Positions 8,626-17,466 of a DNA stretch of 64,000 nucleotides are shown here, one piece after another. The first letter of the stretch is position 1; every line of letters begins with the position of its first letter. This DNA is from Methylomicrobium sp035916875 (GTDB taxonomy: Bacteria; Pseudomonadota; Gammaproteobacteria; Methylococcales; Methylomonadaceae): contig NZ_JAXUHN010000090.1 in the NCBI RefSeq assembly GCF_035916875.1, positions 62,001 through 126,000 of the forward strand, written 5' to 3'. The position numbers and the translations under genes were made by a program. A model generated the notes under the pieces. It ran no database searches. It was not told the origin of the DNA and saw only the letters and a program-made list of their open reading frames with translations.

Positions 8626-9012
8626 ATGAGCGCGCAACCGCAAAGACCTCTTTCGCCCCATCTGCAAGTCTATAAGCTGCCGTTGACCGGCATCATTTCG
8701 ATTACGCATCGGATTACCGGCGTGCTGCTGTCGTTCGGCCTGCTGTATGTTGTCTGCTTGTTGTCGGCGCTGGCTTCGGGGCCGGAGGCTTATGCGGCGG
8801 TGCAGTCGTTCGCGTCCTCCTGGTGGATGCGCATGCTCACTTGGGGCTTCATCTACGCGTTGTTTTTTCATTTGTGCCACGGCGTCAGGCATTTGATCTG
8901 GGATGCGGGCCAAGGTTTCGAACTCGAAACGCTGAATCGCTATGCCTTAATCGAACTGGGGGTATCTGTGTTGTTGACGCTGATTTCTTTAATTCTCTTG
9001 AGTTTGGATTAG
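8626..9012 (+). CDS. sdhC: Succinate dehydrogenase cytochrome b556 subunit
   Basis: Membrane anchor of complex II that carries heme b and part of the quinone site. It is 128 residues with three hydrophobic helices. The family signature SPHLQVYKLPLTGIISITHR is at residues 10-29, and the heme-ligand motif appears as FHLCHGVRHLIWD (about residues 84-96). sdhD starts 3 bp after its stop. Confidence 0.95.
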   Translation: MSAQPQRPLSPHLQVYKLPLTGIISITHRITGVLLSFGLLYVVCLLSALASGPEAYAAVQSFASSWWMRMLTWGFIYALFFHLCHGVRHLIWDAGQGFELETLNRYALIELGVSVLLTLISLILLSLD

Positions 9013-9015
9013 CTT

Positions 9016-9396
9016 ATGAAATATCGAACGCCTTTAACGCAGGCACGCGGATTAGGTTCGGCAAAATCCGGGACGGCACACTGGTGGATGCAGAGGGTGA
9101 CGGCGGTCGCACTGATTCCGTTATCTTACTGGCTGATCAAATTGATCGATTTGAGCGCGGCCGCCCCGTATGCGGAAATCCAGTCCTGGCTTTCCGCGCC
9201 TTTGAACACGGTCGGGGTTTTGTCTTTGATCGGAGCGGTTTTTTATCATGCCGCGCTAGGGCTGCGCGTGGTGATCGAAGACTATGTCGGCCGCGAAGGC
9301 TGCAAGATCGTATCGATCTGGCTGGTCAATCTTGCCTTTGCGCTGCTCGCGCTGACGGCTTTGCTGGCCGTATTTCGCTCTATTCAAGTTGGATGA
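9016..9396 (+). CDS. sdhD: Succinate dehydrogenase hydrophobic membrane anchor subunit
   Basis: Second membrane anchor of complex II, 126 residues and three helices. The N-terminal block GSAKSGTAHWWMQRVTAVAL is typical of the family. YHAALGLRVVIEDYV supplies the histidine and the quinone-site aspartate-tyrosine pair. It is placed directly between sdhC and sdhA. Confidence 0.94.
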   Translation: MKYRTPLTQARGLGSAKSGTAHWWMQRVTAVALIPLSYWLIKLIDLSAAAPYAEIQSWLSAPLNTVGVLSLIGAVFYHAALGLRVVIEDYVGREGCKIVSIWLVNLAFALLALTALLAVFRSIQVG

Positions 9397-9399
9397 TTC

Positions 9400-11184
9400 A
9401 TGACTGCTTCTTACAAGATTATCGAACACGCCTATGATGTCGTCGTGGTCGGCGCCGGCGGCGCGGGCCTCCGAGCTACTTTCGGCATGGCCGAAAAAAA
9501 CCTGAAGACGGCTTGCATCACCAAGGTTTTTCCGACTCGCAGCCATACGGTCGCGGCGCAAGGCGGCATCAGCGCGGCGCTCGGCAACCTGGGCGAGGAC
9601 GATTGGCGCTTCCATATGTACGACACGGTCAAGGGCTCCGACTGGCTCGGCGATCAGGATGCGATCGAATACATGTGCAGGGAAGCGATGCCGGCGGTCA
9701 TAGAGCTCGAACATTACGGCGTGCCGTTTTCGAGGACGCCGGAAGGCAAGATCTATCAGCGCGCGTTTGGCGGCATGACCACGCATTACGGCAAGGGCCG
9801 GGCTCTCCGCACCTGCGCGGCGGCGGACAAGACCGGCCACGCGATCCTGCACACCTTGTATCAGCAGGCGTTGAAGCACAATGCCGAATTTTTCGTCGAA
9901 TACATCGCGCTCGATCTGATCATGGAAGACGGCGTCTGCCGGGGCGTGTTGGCCTGGTGCCTGGACGACGGTTCGCTGCATCTGTTCAAGGCGCATTCGA
10001 CCGTGCTCGCGACCGGCGGCTACGGGCGCAGTTATTTTTCCTGCACCTCCGCGCACACGGTCACCGGCGACGGCAACGCGATGGTGCTACGCGCGGGCCT
10101 GCCGTTGCAGGACATGGAATTCGTGCAGTTCCATCCGACTGGCATATACGGCTCCGGTTGCCTGATTACCGAAGGCGTCCGGGGCGAGGGCGGTTATCTG
10201 ACCAATTCGGAGGGCGAGCGCTTCATGGAGCGCTATGCGCCGTCCGCGCGCGATCTGGCCTCCCGCGACATCGTCAGCCGCGCGATGACGATCGAGATCA
10301 ACGAGGGCCGCGGCGTCGGCAGGCTGAAGGATCATATCTATCTGCACATCGAACATCTCGATCCCGCGATCATTCACGAACGATTGCCCGGCATCGCCGA
10401 AACCTCGCGCATCTTCGCCGGCGTCGATGTGACCAAGGAGCCGATCCCGGTCCTGCCGACCGTGCATTACAACATGGGCGGCATCCCGACCAACTACCGG
10501 ACCGAAGTGGTGACCCTGAAGGACGGCAATCCCGACCATGTGGTGCCGGGACTGATGGCGATCGGCGAGGCGGCCTGCGTGTCGGTGCACGGCGCGAACC
10601 GGCTCGGGTCGAATTCGCTGCTCGACATCATCGTCTTCGGCCGTTCCGCCGCGATCCGCTGCGCCGAACTGATCAAGCCCGGCAGCGCGCATAAACCGTT
10701 GCGCATGGATGCGGCAGACCAGGCTCTGGCCCGTTTCGACACGATCCGTCACGCACAAGGCGGCCGCGCGACCGCCGAGATTCGCCTGGACATGCAGAAA
10801 ACCATGCAAACCAAGGCGGCGGTGTTCCGAACCCAATCGACGCTCGACGAAGGCATCAAGGCAATGACCGAGATTCGCGCTTCTTTTACGGATGTTAGCC
10901 TGAAAGACCGCTCGCTGATCTGGAATACCGATCTGGTCGAGACGCTGGAGTTGGATAACTTGTTAAGTCAGGCTCTGGTTACGATCAGCGCTGCCGGGAA
11001 CCGCAAGGAGAGCCGGGGCGGTCATGCCCGCGAAGACTATCCCGTCCGTGATGACCCGAACTGGCTGAAACACACGCTAACATGGGCGGAAGGCAATCAG
11101 GTCAAGATCGATTACCGGCCCGTGCATCTGTTTACCCTGACCGACGAAGTCGAGGTTTTTCCACCGAAAGAGAGGATCTATTGA
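9400..11184 (+). CDS. sdhA: Succinate dehydrogenase flavoprotein subunit
   Basis: Catalytic subunit that oxidises succinate to fumarate using covalently bound FAD. It is 594 residues long. The dinucleotide fold is VVVVGAGGAGLRATFG; the FAD-attachment histidine is in SHTVAAQGGISAALGN. The substrate/catalytic region includes GRPLxT-like GRALRTCAAADKTGH, FHPTGIYGSGCLI and the arginine region RDLASRDIVSRAM. A C-terminal HAREDYPVRDDPNWLKHTL block completes it. Its TGA stop overlaps the sdhB ATG by one base. Confidence 0.98.
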   Translation: MTASYKIIEHAYDVVVVGAGGAGLRATFGMAEKNLKTACITKVFPTRSHTVAAQGGISAALGNLGEDDWRFHMYDTVKGSDWLGDQDAIEYMCREAMPAVIELEHYGVPFSRTPEGKIYQRAFGGMTTHYGKGRALRTCAAADKTGHAILHTLYQQALKHNAEFFVEYIALDLIMEDGVCRGVLAWCLDDGSLHLFKAHSTVLATGGYGRSYFSCTSAHTVTGDGNAMVLRAGLPLQDMEFVQFHPTGIYGSGCLITEGVRGEGGYLTNSEGERFMERYAPSARDLASRDIVSRAMTIEINEGRGVGRLKDHIYLHIEHLDPAIIHERLPGIAETSRIFAGVDVTKEPIPVLPTVHYNMGGIPTNYRTEVVTLKDGNPDHVVPGLMAIGEAACVSVHGANRLGSNSLLDIIVFGRSAAIRCAELIKPGSAHKPLRMDAADQALARFDTIRHAQGGRATAEIRLDMQKTMQTKAAVFRTQSTLDEGIKAMTEIRASFTDVSLKDRSLIWNTDLVETLELDNLLSQALVTISAAGNRKESRGGHAREDYPVRDDPNWLKHTLTWAEGNQVKIDYRPVHLFTLTDEVEVFPPKERIY

Positions 11185-11969
11185 TGGCTGAATTCACCCT
11201 GCCTAAAAACTCGGTCGTAAAGCGAGGAAAAATCCATCATGCGCCAGCCGGCGTCAAGAACGTCCGCCGTTTTGAAATCTACCGATGGGACCCCGACGCC
11301 GGCGAGAATCCGCGCATTGACGTTTATGAACTCGACAAGGAGCACTGCGGCACGATGATTTTGGACGCGATCATCAAGATCAAGAACGAAATCGACAGCA
11401 CGCTGACTTTCCGCCGTTCCTGCCGCGAAGGCGTCTGCGGTTCCTGTGCGATGAACGTGAACGGTAAGAACACGCTCGCTTGTACGAAGGCGATCGACTC
11501 TTACCCTGATACGATACGGATTTATCCGCTTCCGCATACGCAGGTGGTTAAAGATCTGGTGCCCGATCTGACTCATTTTTTTGCTCAGTACGCCTCGATC
11601 AAGCCCTGGATCGAAACGCAAACCCCGCCGCCGGCGGACAGCGAAAGACTGCAAAGCCATGAAGACCGCGCCAAATTGGATGGCCTTTACGAATGCGTGT
11701 TGTGCGCCTGTTGTTCGACGAGTTGCCCGAGCTACTGGTGGAACAGCGAACGCTATTTAGGTCCGGCGGTCTTGCTTCAAGCCTATCGCTGGATCATCGA
11801 CAGTCGCGACGAAAACACAGGAGAACGTCTCGACGCACTCGAAGACCCATTCAAGCTGTACCGTTGCCACACGATCATGAACTGTACCGATACCTGTCCG
11901 AAAGGGTTGAATCCGGCCAAGGCAATCGCCGAAACCAAAAAGCTGCTGGTGCAACGGCAAGAAGGTTGA
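11184..11969 (+). CDS. sdhB: Succinate dehydrogenase iron-sulfur subunit
   Basis: Passes electrons from FAD to quinone through three clusters. It is 261 residues long. The 2Fe-2S ligands lie in SCREGVCGSCAMNVNG with LACT, the 4Fe-4S ligands in CVLCACCSTSCPSYWW, and the 3Fe-4S ligands in CHTIMNCTDTCPKGLNP. An upstream in-frame extension to 11082 overlaps sdhA and is not family-like. The ATG at 11184 follows GAGAGGAT and overlaps the sdhA stop. Confidence 0.98.
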   Translation: MAEFTLPKNSVVKRGKIHHAPAGVKNVRRFEIYRWDPDAGENPRIDVYELDKEHCGTMILDAIIKIKNEIDSTLTFRRSCREGVCGSCAMNVNGKNTLACTKAIDSYPDTIRIYPLPHTQVVKDLVPDLTHFFAQYASIKPWIETQTPPPADSERLQSHEDRAKLDGLYECVLCACCSTSCPSYWWNSERYLGPAVLLQAYRWIIDSRDENTGERLDALEDPFKLYRCHTIMNCTDTCPKGLNPAKAIAETKKLLVQRQEG

Positions 11970-12235
11970 TGCGTTCGTTCGAGAAGCTCAAGTGGCAATG
12001 CCGGCGCGGCGTTATGGAACTGGACATCCTGCTGCTGCATTATCTGGAAACGAGGTATTTGCAGGCGGATGAAAAGGAACAGGCTCGTTTTGCCGATTTG
12101 TTGACCTGGGAGGATGACGAGTTACTGGCGGTTTTGGTCGGAGGGAACGCGCCGGAAGTTCAGGGTTTTGACGCAGTAATCGGAAAAATAAGAACTCCGG
12201 CGGAGGCCGGTTCGTCGGGCGGTCTCGGCGAGTGA
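11969..12235 (+). CDS. sdhE: FAD assembly factor SdhE
   Basis: Small (88 residues) flavinylation factor that helps attach FAD to SdhA. It has the family RGxxE motif (CRRGVMELD, around residues 11-19) and the helical blocks LLHYLETRYL and FADLLTWEDDELL. The start overlaps the sdhB stop by one base (TGATG), indicating translational coupling. The C-terminus (about residues 77-88) is a short glycine/serine-rich tail. Confidence 0.94.
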   Translation: MRSFEKLKWQCRRGVMELDILLLHYLETRYLQADEKEQARFADLLTWEDDELLAVLVGGNAPEVQGFDAVIGKIRTPAEAGSSGGLGE

Positions 12236-12249
12236 GAACTCGGGAATGC

Positions 12250-12273
12250 CGAACGGGATATTCATCCCGTTCG
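12250..12273 (+). terminator. Hairpin after the sdh operon
   Basis: CGAACGGGAT at 12250-12259 pairs perfectly with ATCCCGTTCG at 12264-12273 around a 4-base loop, 15 bp after the sdhE stop. The downstream T-run is poor (AAATGTTTGG), so this may be a weak terminator or a transcript-stabilising hairpin. Confidence 0.55.
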
Positions 12274-12423
12274 AAATGTTTGGGAATGTGCAGGCATACA
12301 TGATAATTTACGTTTGCGGGCGCTTTCCAACTCTTTGAGACGGATTTTCAAACCCCGTCCCGCTTAGAGTTTTTAAAACATTCACCTATTTCTAACCAAC
12401 ACTACTGCAAATGGAGAAGGCGC

Positions 12424-13833
12424 ATGGCGCTGCAAATATTCCGGACTAAACGGGTCGAGGCTGAGCAAGAAGCCGATTTCGGGCTGAAACGCTGTTTAAC
12501 GGCATGGGATTTGGCCTTTCTCGGCATCGGCGCGATCATCGGCACGGGGATATTCGTACTCACCGGTATCGCTGCCGCAACACAATCCGGTCCGGCCGTC
12601 GTCATATCGTTCATCATCTCCGGTTTTGCCTGCACCTTTGCCGCGCTTTCTTATGCGGAACTGGCGGCCGCCGTCGGCGGCTGCGGCAGCGCGTACGGCT
12701 ATAGCTATGCGGCATTCGGCGAATTGATCGCCTGGATCATCGGTTGGGACTTGCTGTTGGAGTACGGCATTTCGGTTGCCGCCGTCGCGAACGGTTGGGC
12801 GGGTTATTTCAATAACGCGCTGGAAGCGATCGGTTTGGCTCTGCCGGAATCTTTGACCAAGGCGCCAAAACTGGGCGGCCTGATCAACCTGCCGGCCACG
12901 GCGATTATTCTGATCTTGATGATCCTGCTGATCATCGGGGTAAAACAGAGCGCAAAAGCGAATAATGCGATGGTTTTTGTGAAACTGATCACGATTACGG
13001 TTTTTATATCGGTCGCCCTGTTTAATGTCAACCCCGACAACTGGCACCCATTTATGCCTTTTGGCTGGTTCGAAACGCTGCCTGACGGCAAGACCACCGG
13101 CGTATTGGCCGGCGCGTCTATCGTCTTTTTTGCCTATGTCGGTTTCGACGCCGTCTCGACGGCGGCGGAAGAATCCAAAAACCCGCAACGCGATCTGCCG
13201 TTCGGCATCGTTTCGTCGCTGGTGTTTTGCACCCTGATCTACATCATTGTCTCGGCGCTGCTGACCGGCGTGGTGCCTTATACTCAATTGAACGTGTCTT
13301 CACCGGTGGCTTATGCGCTCAAATTGCTGGGCATCAACTGGGCGTCGGCGCTGATCTCGACCGGTGTCATCGCGGGATTAACCACGGTCATGCTGGTGCT
13401 CTATTACGCACTCACGCGCATCATTTTCGCGATGTCGCGGGATGGTCTGCTCTCCCCGTTTTTTAACGCGGTCAATCCTAACACGCAAACGCCGGTAAGG
13501 GTGATCGTTCTCTGCGGCGTGTTCATGGCGTTAATCGCCGGTTTCATGCCGCTCGGCGATCTGGCGGAACTGGTCAATATCGGCACACTGGCGGCATTCG
13601 TGCTGGTCTGTTTTGGCGTGATCGTATTGCGCATCACCCAGCCGGATTTGAAACGCCCCTTCATCACGCCTTTCAGCCCCTTGTTTCCGGTACTCGGCAT
13701 GCTTTCATGCGGCGCACTGATGGCGTTTTTGCCGGCGCTGACCTGGCTGCGTTTTATTGTCTGGCTGGTGCTCGGATTGATCGTGTATTTTGGTTACTCG
13801 ATGCGCCACAGCAAGCTCGGCAGGTCCTCCTAA
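12424..13833 (+). CDS. APC-family amino acid permease (CAT-like)
   Basis: Inner-membrane amino acid transporter of 469 residues with about twelve hydrophobic helices. The N-terminal signature LKRCLTAWDLAFLGIGAIIG plus GTGIFVLTG, and the FFAYVGFDAVSTAAEE motif around residue 240, are typical of the cationic amino acid transporter branch. The substrate cannot be read from sequence. The ATG lies just after GGAGAAGGCGC. It is probably a single-gene unit. Confidence 0.9.
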   Translation: MALQIFRTKRVEAEQEADFGLKRCLTAWDLAFLGIGAIIGTGIFVLTGIAAATQSGPAVVISFIISGFACTFAALSYAELAAAVGGCGSAYGYSYAAFGELIAWIIGWDLLLEYGISVAAVANGWAGYFNNALEAIGLALPESLTKAPKLGGLINLPATAIILILMILLIIGVKQSAKANNAMVFVKLITITVFISVALFNVNPDNWHPFMPFGWFETLPDGKTTGVLAGASIVFFAYVGFDAVSTAAEESKNPQRDLPFGIVSSLVFCTLIYIIVSALLTGVVPYTQLNVSSPVAYALKLLGINWASALISTGVIAGLTTVMLVLYYALTRIIFAMSRDGLLSPFFNAVNPNTQTPVRVIVLCGVFMALIAGFMPLGDLAELVNIGTLAAFVLVCFGVIVLRITQPDLKRPFITPFSPLFPVLGMLSCGALMAFLPALTWLRFIVWLVLGLIVYFGYSMRHSKLGRSS

Positions 13834-13863
13834 AAACATTTTTCCGATGCCGATTCAGCTCAC

Positions 13864-14900
13864 TTAACAGGCTGTTGAAATTTGCCGGTTCGCCTTCGGC
13901 TTTTGCCCTTCCATAGGCGATTTTTTTTCAGGCGGTAAGCCTTCTTCTGGCACTTTATAAACGGATTTTAGCCATTTTTTGCCGCCTCAATCGGTAGCGT
14001 TTTCCGCCCGAAAGTGGATTTTGGGCGGACGTCGGCCTAGGCGCCCGTCAAGTGCCAGTCGCCTAACGACGCCATGCGAGTCAAATTGTAGGCGGCAAAG
14101 ATGAACACCGTTTGCGGCTTGACTTTGCCAAGCCCGATAAAGTGAGTTTTACGCAAGCTGACGACAGTTTTTGACCAGCCGAAAATTTCCTCGACCCGTT
14201 TGCGTATCTTCAAACGGGCTCGGTAACCGGCATGCCGGGTGGTGCGGCCGTCATCCCCCGACGGCGCGTTGTCGCCGTCTTTCCGAATGAAGCTGTTCAG
14301 GGACACCCACGCTTCGATTAACGTCCCATCCACCGTGGAATGCTCGCCGGCTACCCGATTTTGCTTGTCCACCAAAGCCGGCACTTCGGCAAATAAGGCG
14401 CGAGCGATATGTTCGTTTGAGCAGCCTATCGCGGTTGGCACTGAACGTAGAGTGATCCCAAACGGCGTTTCCATGTCCAAACCGACAAACCCGCGGTACA
14501 GCTGGTCATAGTCCAGGTGTTACATCAATTGCTGTTCCGAGCGGATCGAATGCGGAGTTTGCAGCAGGTTGGCGCGCAACAGGCGTTCCGACGGAATCGA
14601 CCGGCGGTCGGTTTTGGCGTAGAGCAGTGCGAAATCCTTATCCGTCAGGGCCAGCACAGTCCGTCGACGACGCTACGCGGACGGCGCAAAGGAGGGGCTG
14701 GGGAGGGCGGGGTTCCAAGGTCCGGTAACTGAACAGGCTGGACTGGGTCATATCGACGCCACGCATAAGGAACTCTAGAGGTGACGGATATTATTTTATA
14801 ATATCTTTCAATGAGATATCGTATATTTCGGTGGGAGGTTACAGAGTTGCCATCGGGAATTGTACAACCTGCAGCGAGTTGAAAATCAACAGCCTGTTAA
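13864..14900. mobile_element. Internally deleted IS5-like insertion sequence
   Basis: Terminal inverted repeats CAGGCTGTTGA (13868-13878) and TCAACAGCCTG (14886-14896) are each flanked on the outside by TTAA (13864-13867 and 14897-14900), which fits a 4-bp target duplication of the YTAR type seen for IS5-group elements. The element is 1,029 bp between repeat ends and contains a single decayed transposase gene. It should be immobile on its own but may still be recognised by a related transposase. Confidence 0.8.
14037..14766 (-). pseudogene. Transposase pseudogene, IS5-like
   Basis: Reading right to left, the ATG at 14766 begins MRGVDMTQSSLFSYRTLE. The frame then shifts, recovering TDKDFALLYAKTDRRSIPSE and LLRANLLQTPHSIRSEQQLM, then an in-frame TAA, then HLDYDQLYRGFVGLDMETP. 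The last open part (14037-14480) includes STVDGTLIEAWVSLNSFIRK and IRKRVEEIFGWSKTVVSLRK. Between KDGDNAPSG and DGRTTRHAGY about 390 bp of the normal gene are missing, removing most of the catalytic core. A frameshift, a stop and a deletion make it clearly non-functional. Confidence 0.85.
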
Positions 14901-15074
14901 GGCCTGCGACACTATTGGGCTGTCACAATCAACTATAATCTTAAACTCCGCTTGATTGGGCGCATCACGCCGTTTGAGTCTATACGCGCTTTTTATCAGG
15001 AAACGCCTGATATTTTATTATTAATTCAGACCTCTTAATCATGGGACAAAACAACTAACCCCTGGAAAAGCAGA

Positions 15075-15109
15075 CGGAGTGGCCATCGCCGGAGGCGAGG
15101 GCCACTCCG
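15075..15109 (-). terminator. Strong hairpin downstream of the PKD/LamG gene
   Basis: CGGAGTGGCC (15075-15084) pairs with GGCCACTCCG (15100-15109), and an inner CGCC/GGCG stem closes on a GGA loop. On the minus strand it is followed by TCTGCTTTTCC. It lies 33 bp after the stop of the gene at 15142 and is the likely terminator. Confidence 0.7.
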
Positions 15110-15141
15110 CTATTCCGTTTAGGAATTATGGAGCCCGGTGA

Positions 15142-17115
15142 TCAATACCCGGTACTATAAACCGACATGGCTGCATTGGTTTTAGTAACCGAACCGGTCC
15201 AGGTGCTCGGTAAGCTCGTCAGCGTTTTGGAAGCACTGGTCTCCATCAGGCTTGTCGATGATCCCACTTGGTCATGGAAAGCGATTTGTCCTTTCGATCC
15301 CAATATCGCAATCCAATAAGGTTGGCCCGCTGTTACCGAAGCAACTGGAATCGGCACCGAATTCCAGTCGCCAGCCTTAAGATTGCTTATCTTGCCTTGA
15401 GCAACAAGAGTTCCGGGATGACCGTTATTGTTTTTATAGATTCCGGCAACCAATTCCGTTGCAGTTGAGCTGGAGTCCAGATAGACCGGCACAGTGGTTA
15501 TTGCGCTGGACTTCGCAGGTATAGCCTGGAACGCTTCGGCAACACCCTGAGGTCTGTAGTCGATCCATGGTTCTAGGTTTTTGTCCCCCATGACAAATTG
15601 AGGCGGATTTGAAACACTAATGGCGGTTGCTAAGTTGGTGTTGATTTCGGTTGCAGTCAAAGCACGATTGTAGATCCGCACCTCATCGATATAGCCTTTG
15701 AAATACTCGCCCCACTGGCTGTTGCCACCGATGCGCAACACGCCGGTGGATTGTTGAATCAGACCGCTTTGGGCACTATTGTCGACTTCGACGCCATTTA
15801 CATAAAGCCGCTGATATTGCCCATCATAAGTCGCAACCAGATGGGTCCAGGTGTTTACCGGCAAACGATTCGGACCCTGAACGCCGCTGTAATCGCCATT
15901 ATTAATATAAGAGATAGGCAAATTGACGTCCTCTTCGGAATAGAGCGCATACATTTCAGCTCCAGATGCTTCCTTCAATATGATTGTGTTGCCGCCATCG
16001 GTCTGTGACAACGGATACACCCACGCTTCAAGAGTCATGCCGGTTGAGAGATCCAGTGACGCACTGTCATTGACAGTGACCCAATTGCTGGTGCCATTAA
16101 ACTGCAACGCTTTCCCGGAATGGCCGTTAGTGATTCTGACGGCCCCGTTAATCGTGCCGATATTTCCGTTACCCGAGGCATCAGCAACCTTTGTTCCACT
16201 GGCTTCCTCGAAGCCATAGGCTGCCACCAGGCCATTGTTACTGGTGGGTGATGATACAGTGCCGACTGTTGAAGAGGAGACACTGATGAAGTTATTGTTC
16301 GTTTTGGTATTGTTGCCGCCCGCGCCGGTGACTGTTAAGCTGACCGTGTAGGAGCCTGCTCCGCTGTAGGTATGGCTCGGGCTGCTCGCTGTGCTGGTCG
16401 AACCGTCGCCAAAGCTCCAAGACCAGCTGGTAATACTGCCTGTCGAAGCATCGGTAAAATTCACCGTGACCGGAGCAACACCTGAGGTCGGAGTGGCGGT
16501 AAAATTAGCGACGGGTGCCGGAGAGGTAACAGTAATAAAGTTCGACTTAGTTGTGGTGACATTGCCGGTGGAGCTGGTAACTGTCAGACTGACGGTATAC
16601 GTCCCCGGATTCGAATAGGTCACCGTTGGATACTGACTGGTCGCAGACGGTATCGCTGGATCGCCAAAGTTCCAATTGTAGCCGGTGACCGTCCCTGTTG
16701 TGACCGGCGTAAAACTGACCACCAATGGATAAGTACCACTGGTTGCGCTCGCCGTGAAATCGGCTGTCGTCGATGTCGAAGCTGCGGGAACTGTCGCGCT
16801 CACTTCATTGGAAAAACCGCTTTCGGTGGTCTTGGTCGAATCATAGGCTTTCGCCGCAAAAAAATACGTCGTACCATCTTGCAGGCCGGTCATCGTATAG
16901 GCGGTCGTGTTGCCTACATCGATGCTTGAAGTGTAACTGCCGCTGCTTTGGCCGTAATATAGTTTATAACCGCCCACGGATGACGTGCTAGCATTCCAGG
17001 CCATGTTCAGGTTTCCCGCGGTGACGGTGCTGCTGAATAAAAGAAGGGCGAGCACAGATAGAAAAAAGCGCGAGAACTGCTTGCGTAACAAAGCGCTTAG
17101 AAAATAATTGTTCAT
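15142..17115 (-). CDS. Secreted multidomain protein: Fn3, two PKD domains and LamG
   Basis: A 657-residue exported protein with an N-terminal signal peptide (basic start, hydrophobic core ending at about residue 33). In order it has a fibronectin type III domain (about 35-110), two PKD domains (about 117-195 and 200-280; second with WSFGDGSTSTASSPSHTYSG), a LamG/concanavalin-like lectin domain (about 295-500, with ending FKGYIDEVRIYNRALT) and a C-terminal beta domain of unknown type (about 510-657). This composition suggests a cell-surface or secreted carbohydrate-binding protein. No catalytic domain or sorting motif is visible. It has a long upstream region and its own terminator, so it is probably monocistronic. 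Confidence 0.85.
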   Translation of the reverse strand: MNNYFLSALLRKQFSRFFLSVLALLLFSSTVTAGNLNMAWNASTSSVGGYKLYYGQSSGSYTSSIDVGNTTAYTMTGLQDGTTYFFAAKAYDSTKTTESGFSNEVSATVPAASTSTTADFTASATSGTYPLVVSFTPVTTGTVTGYNWNFGDPAIPSATSQYPTVTYSNPGTYTVSLTVTSSTGNVTTTKSNFITVTSPAPVANFTATPTSGVAPVTVNFTDASTGSITSWSWSFGDGSTSTASSPSHTYSGAGSYTVSLTVTGAGGNNTKTNNNFISVSSSTVGTVSSPTSNNGLVAAYGFEEASGTKVADASGNGNIGTINGAVRITNGHSGKALQFNGTSNWVTVNDSASLDLSTGMTLEAWVYPLSQTDGGNTIILKEASGAEMYALYSEEDVNLPISYINNGDYSGVQGPNRLPVNTWTHLVATYDGQYQRLYVNGVEVDNSAQSGLIQQSTGVLRIGGNSQWGEYFKGYIDEVRIYNRALTATEINTNLATAISVSNPPQFVMGDKNLEPWIDYRPQGVAEAFQAIPAKSSAITTVPVYLDSSSTATELVAGIYKNNNGHPGTLVAQGKISNLKAGDWNSVPIPVASVTAGQPYWIAILGSKGQIAFHDQVGSSTSLMETSASKTLTSLPSTWTGSVTKTNAAMSVYSTGY

Positions 17116-17466
17116 AAAATCACCATAACCCTCTTAAAAATGTATGAATCGGCTTTAAGGGTAGTTGGCGACTTTTCTAAATATTGTGAAGAAGATCAAT
17201 AATCAGGTGTGGACCAAGTATCGGTTTTTGTTTTGTGACGGGTTCGGTATTTTTAAGAATTTGAAAGTGGCACGATTTATTGAGCAGCGTTCATAATATT
17301 CATACGACGCCGTTATGATCCTGCCCCGATCTAGCGGACACTCGGCTAGGAGAGTGATCTCTAACCCCGAGGTCAACGATGAAAACCAAAAAAGAGTCAG
17401 ATACCTCTTACCAGGACGAGAAGAAATCTTCCTCTGTACCAATCTTAGGGGGTAGCGTATCCTGAG
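17116..17466. other. Intergenic region with a possible IS3-type orfA fragment
   Basis: This 350-bp gap lies upstream of the LamG-protein gene and downstream of the transglutaminase gene. A short plus-strand frame at 17379-17465 (28 codons, starting MKTKKESDTSYQDE) is preceded by GATCTAGCGGACAC and GGAGAGTGATCTC. That resembles the 5' end of some IS3-family elements, but only the first codons would remain. No other gene or clear promoter was seen. Confidence 0.25.

Noticed and set aside
17203..17442. A 79-residue minus-strand frame in the gap upstream of the LamG gene
   Set aside because: No ribosome-binding site, no neighbours to couple with and no protein-like pattern; the region looks like IS remnant and promoter DNA.
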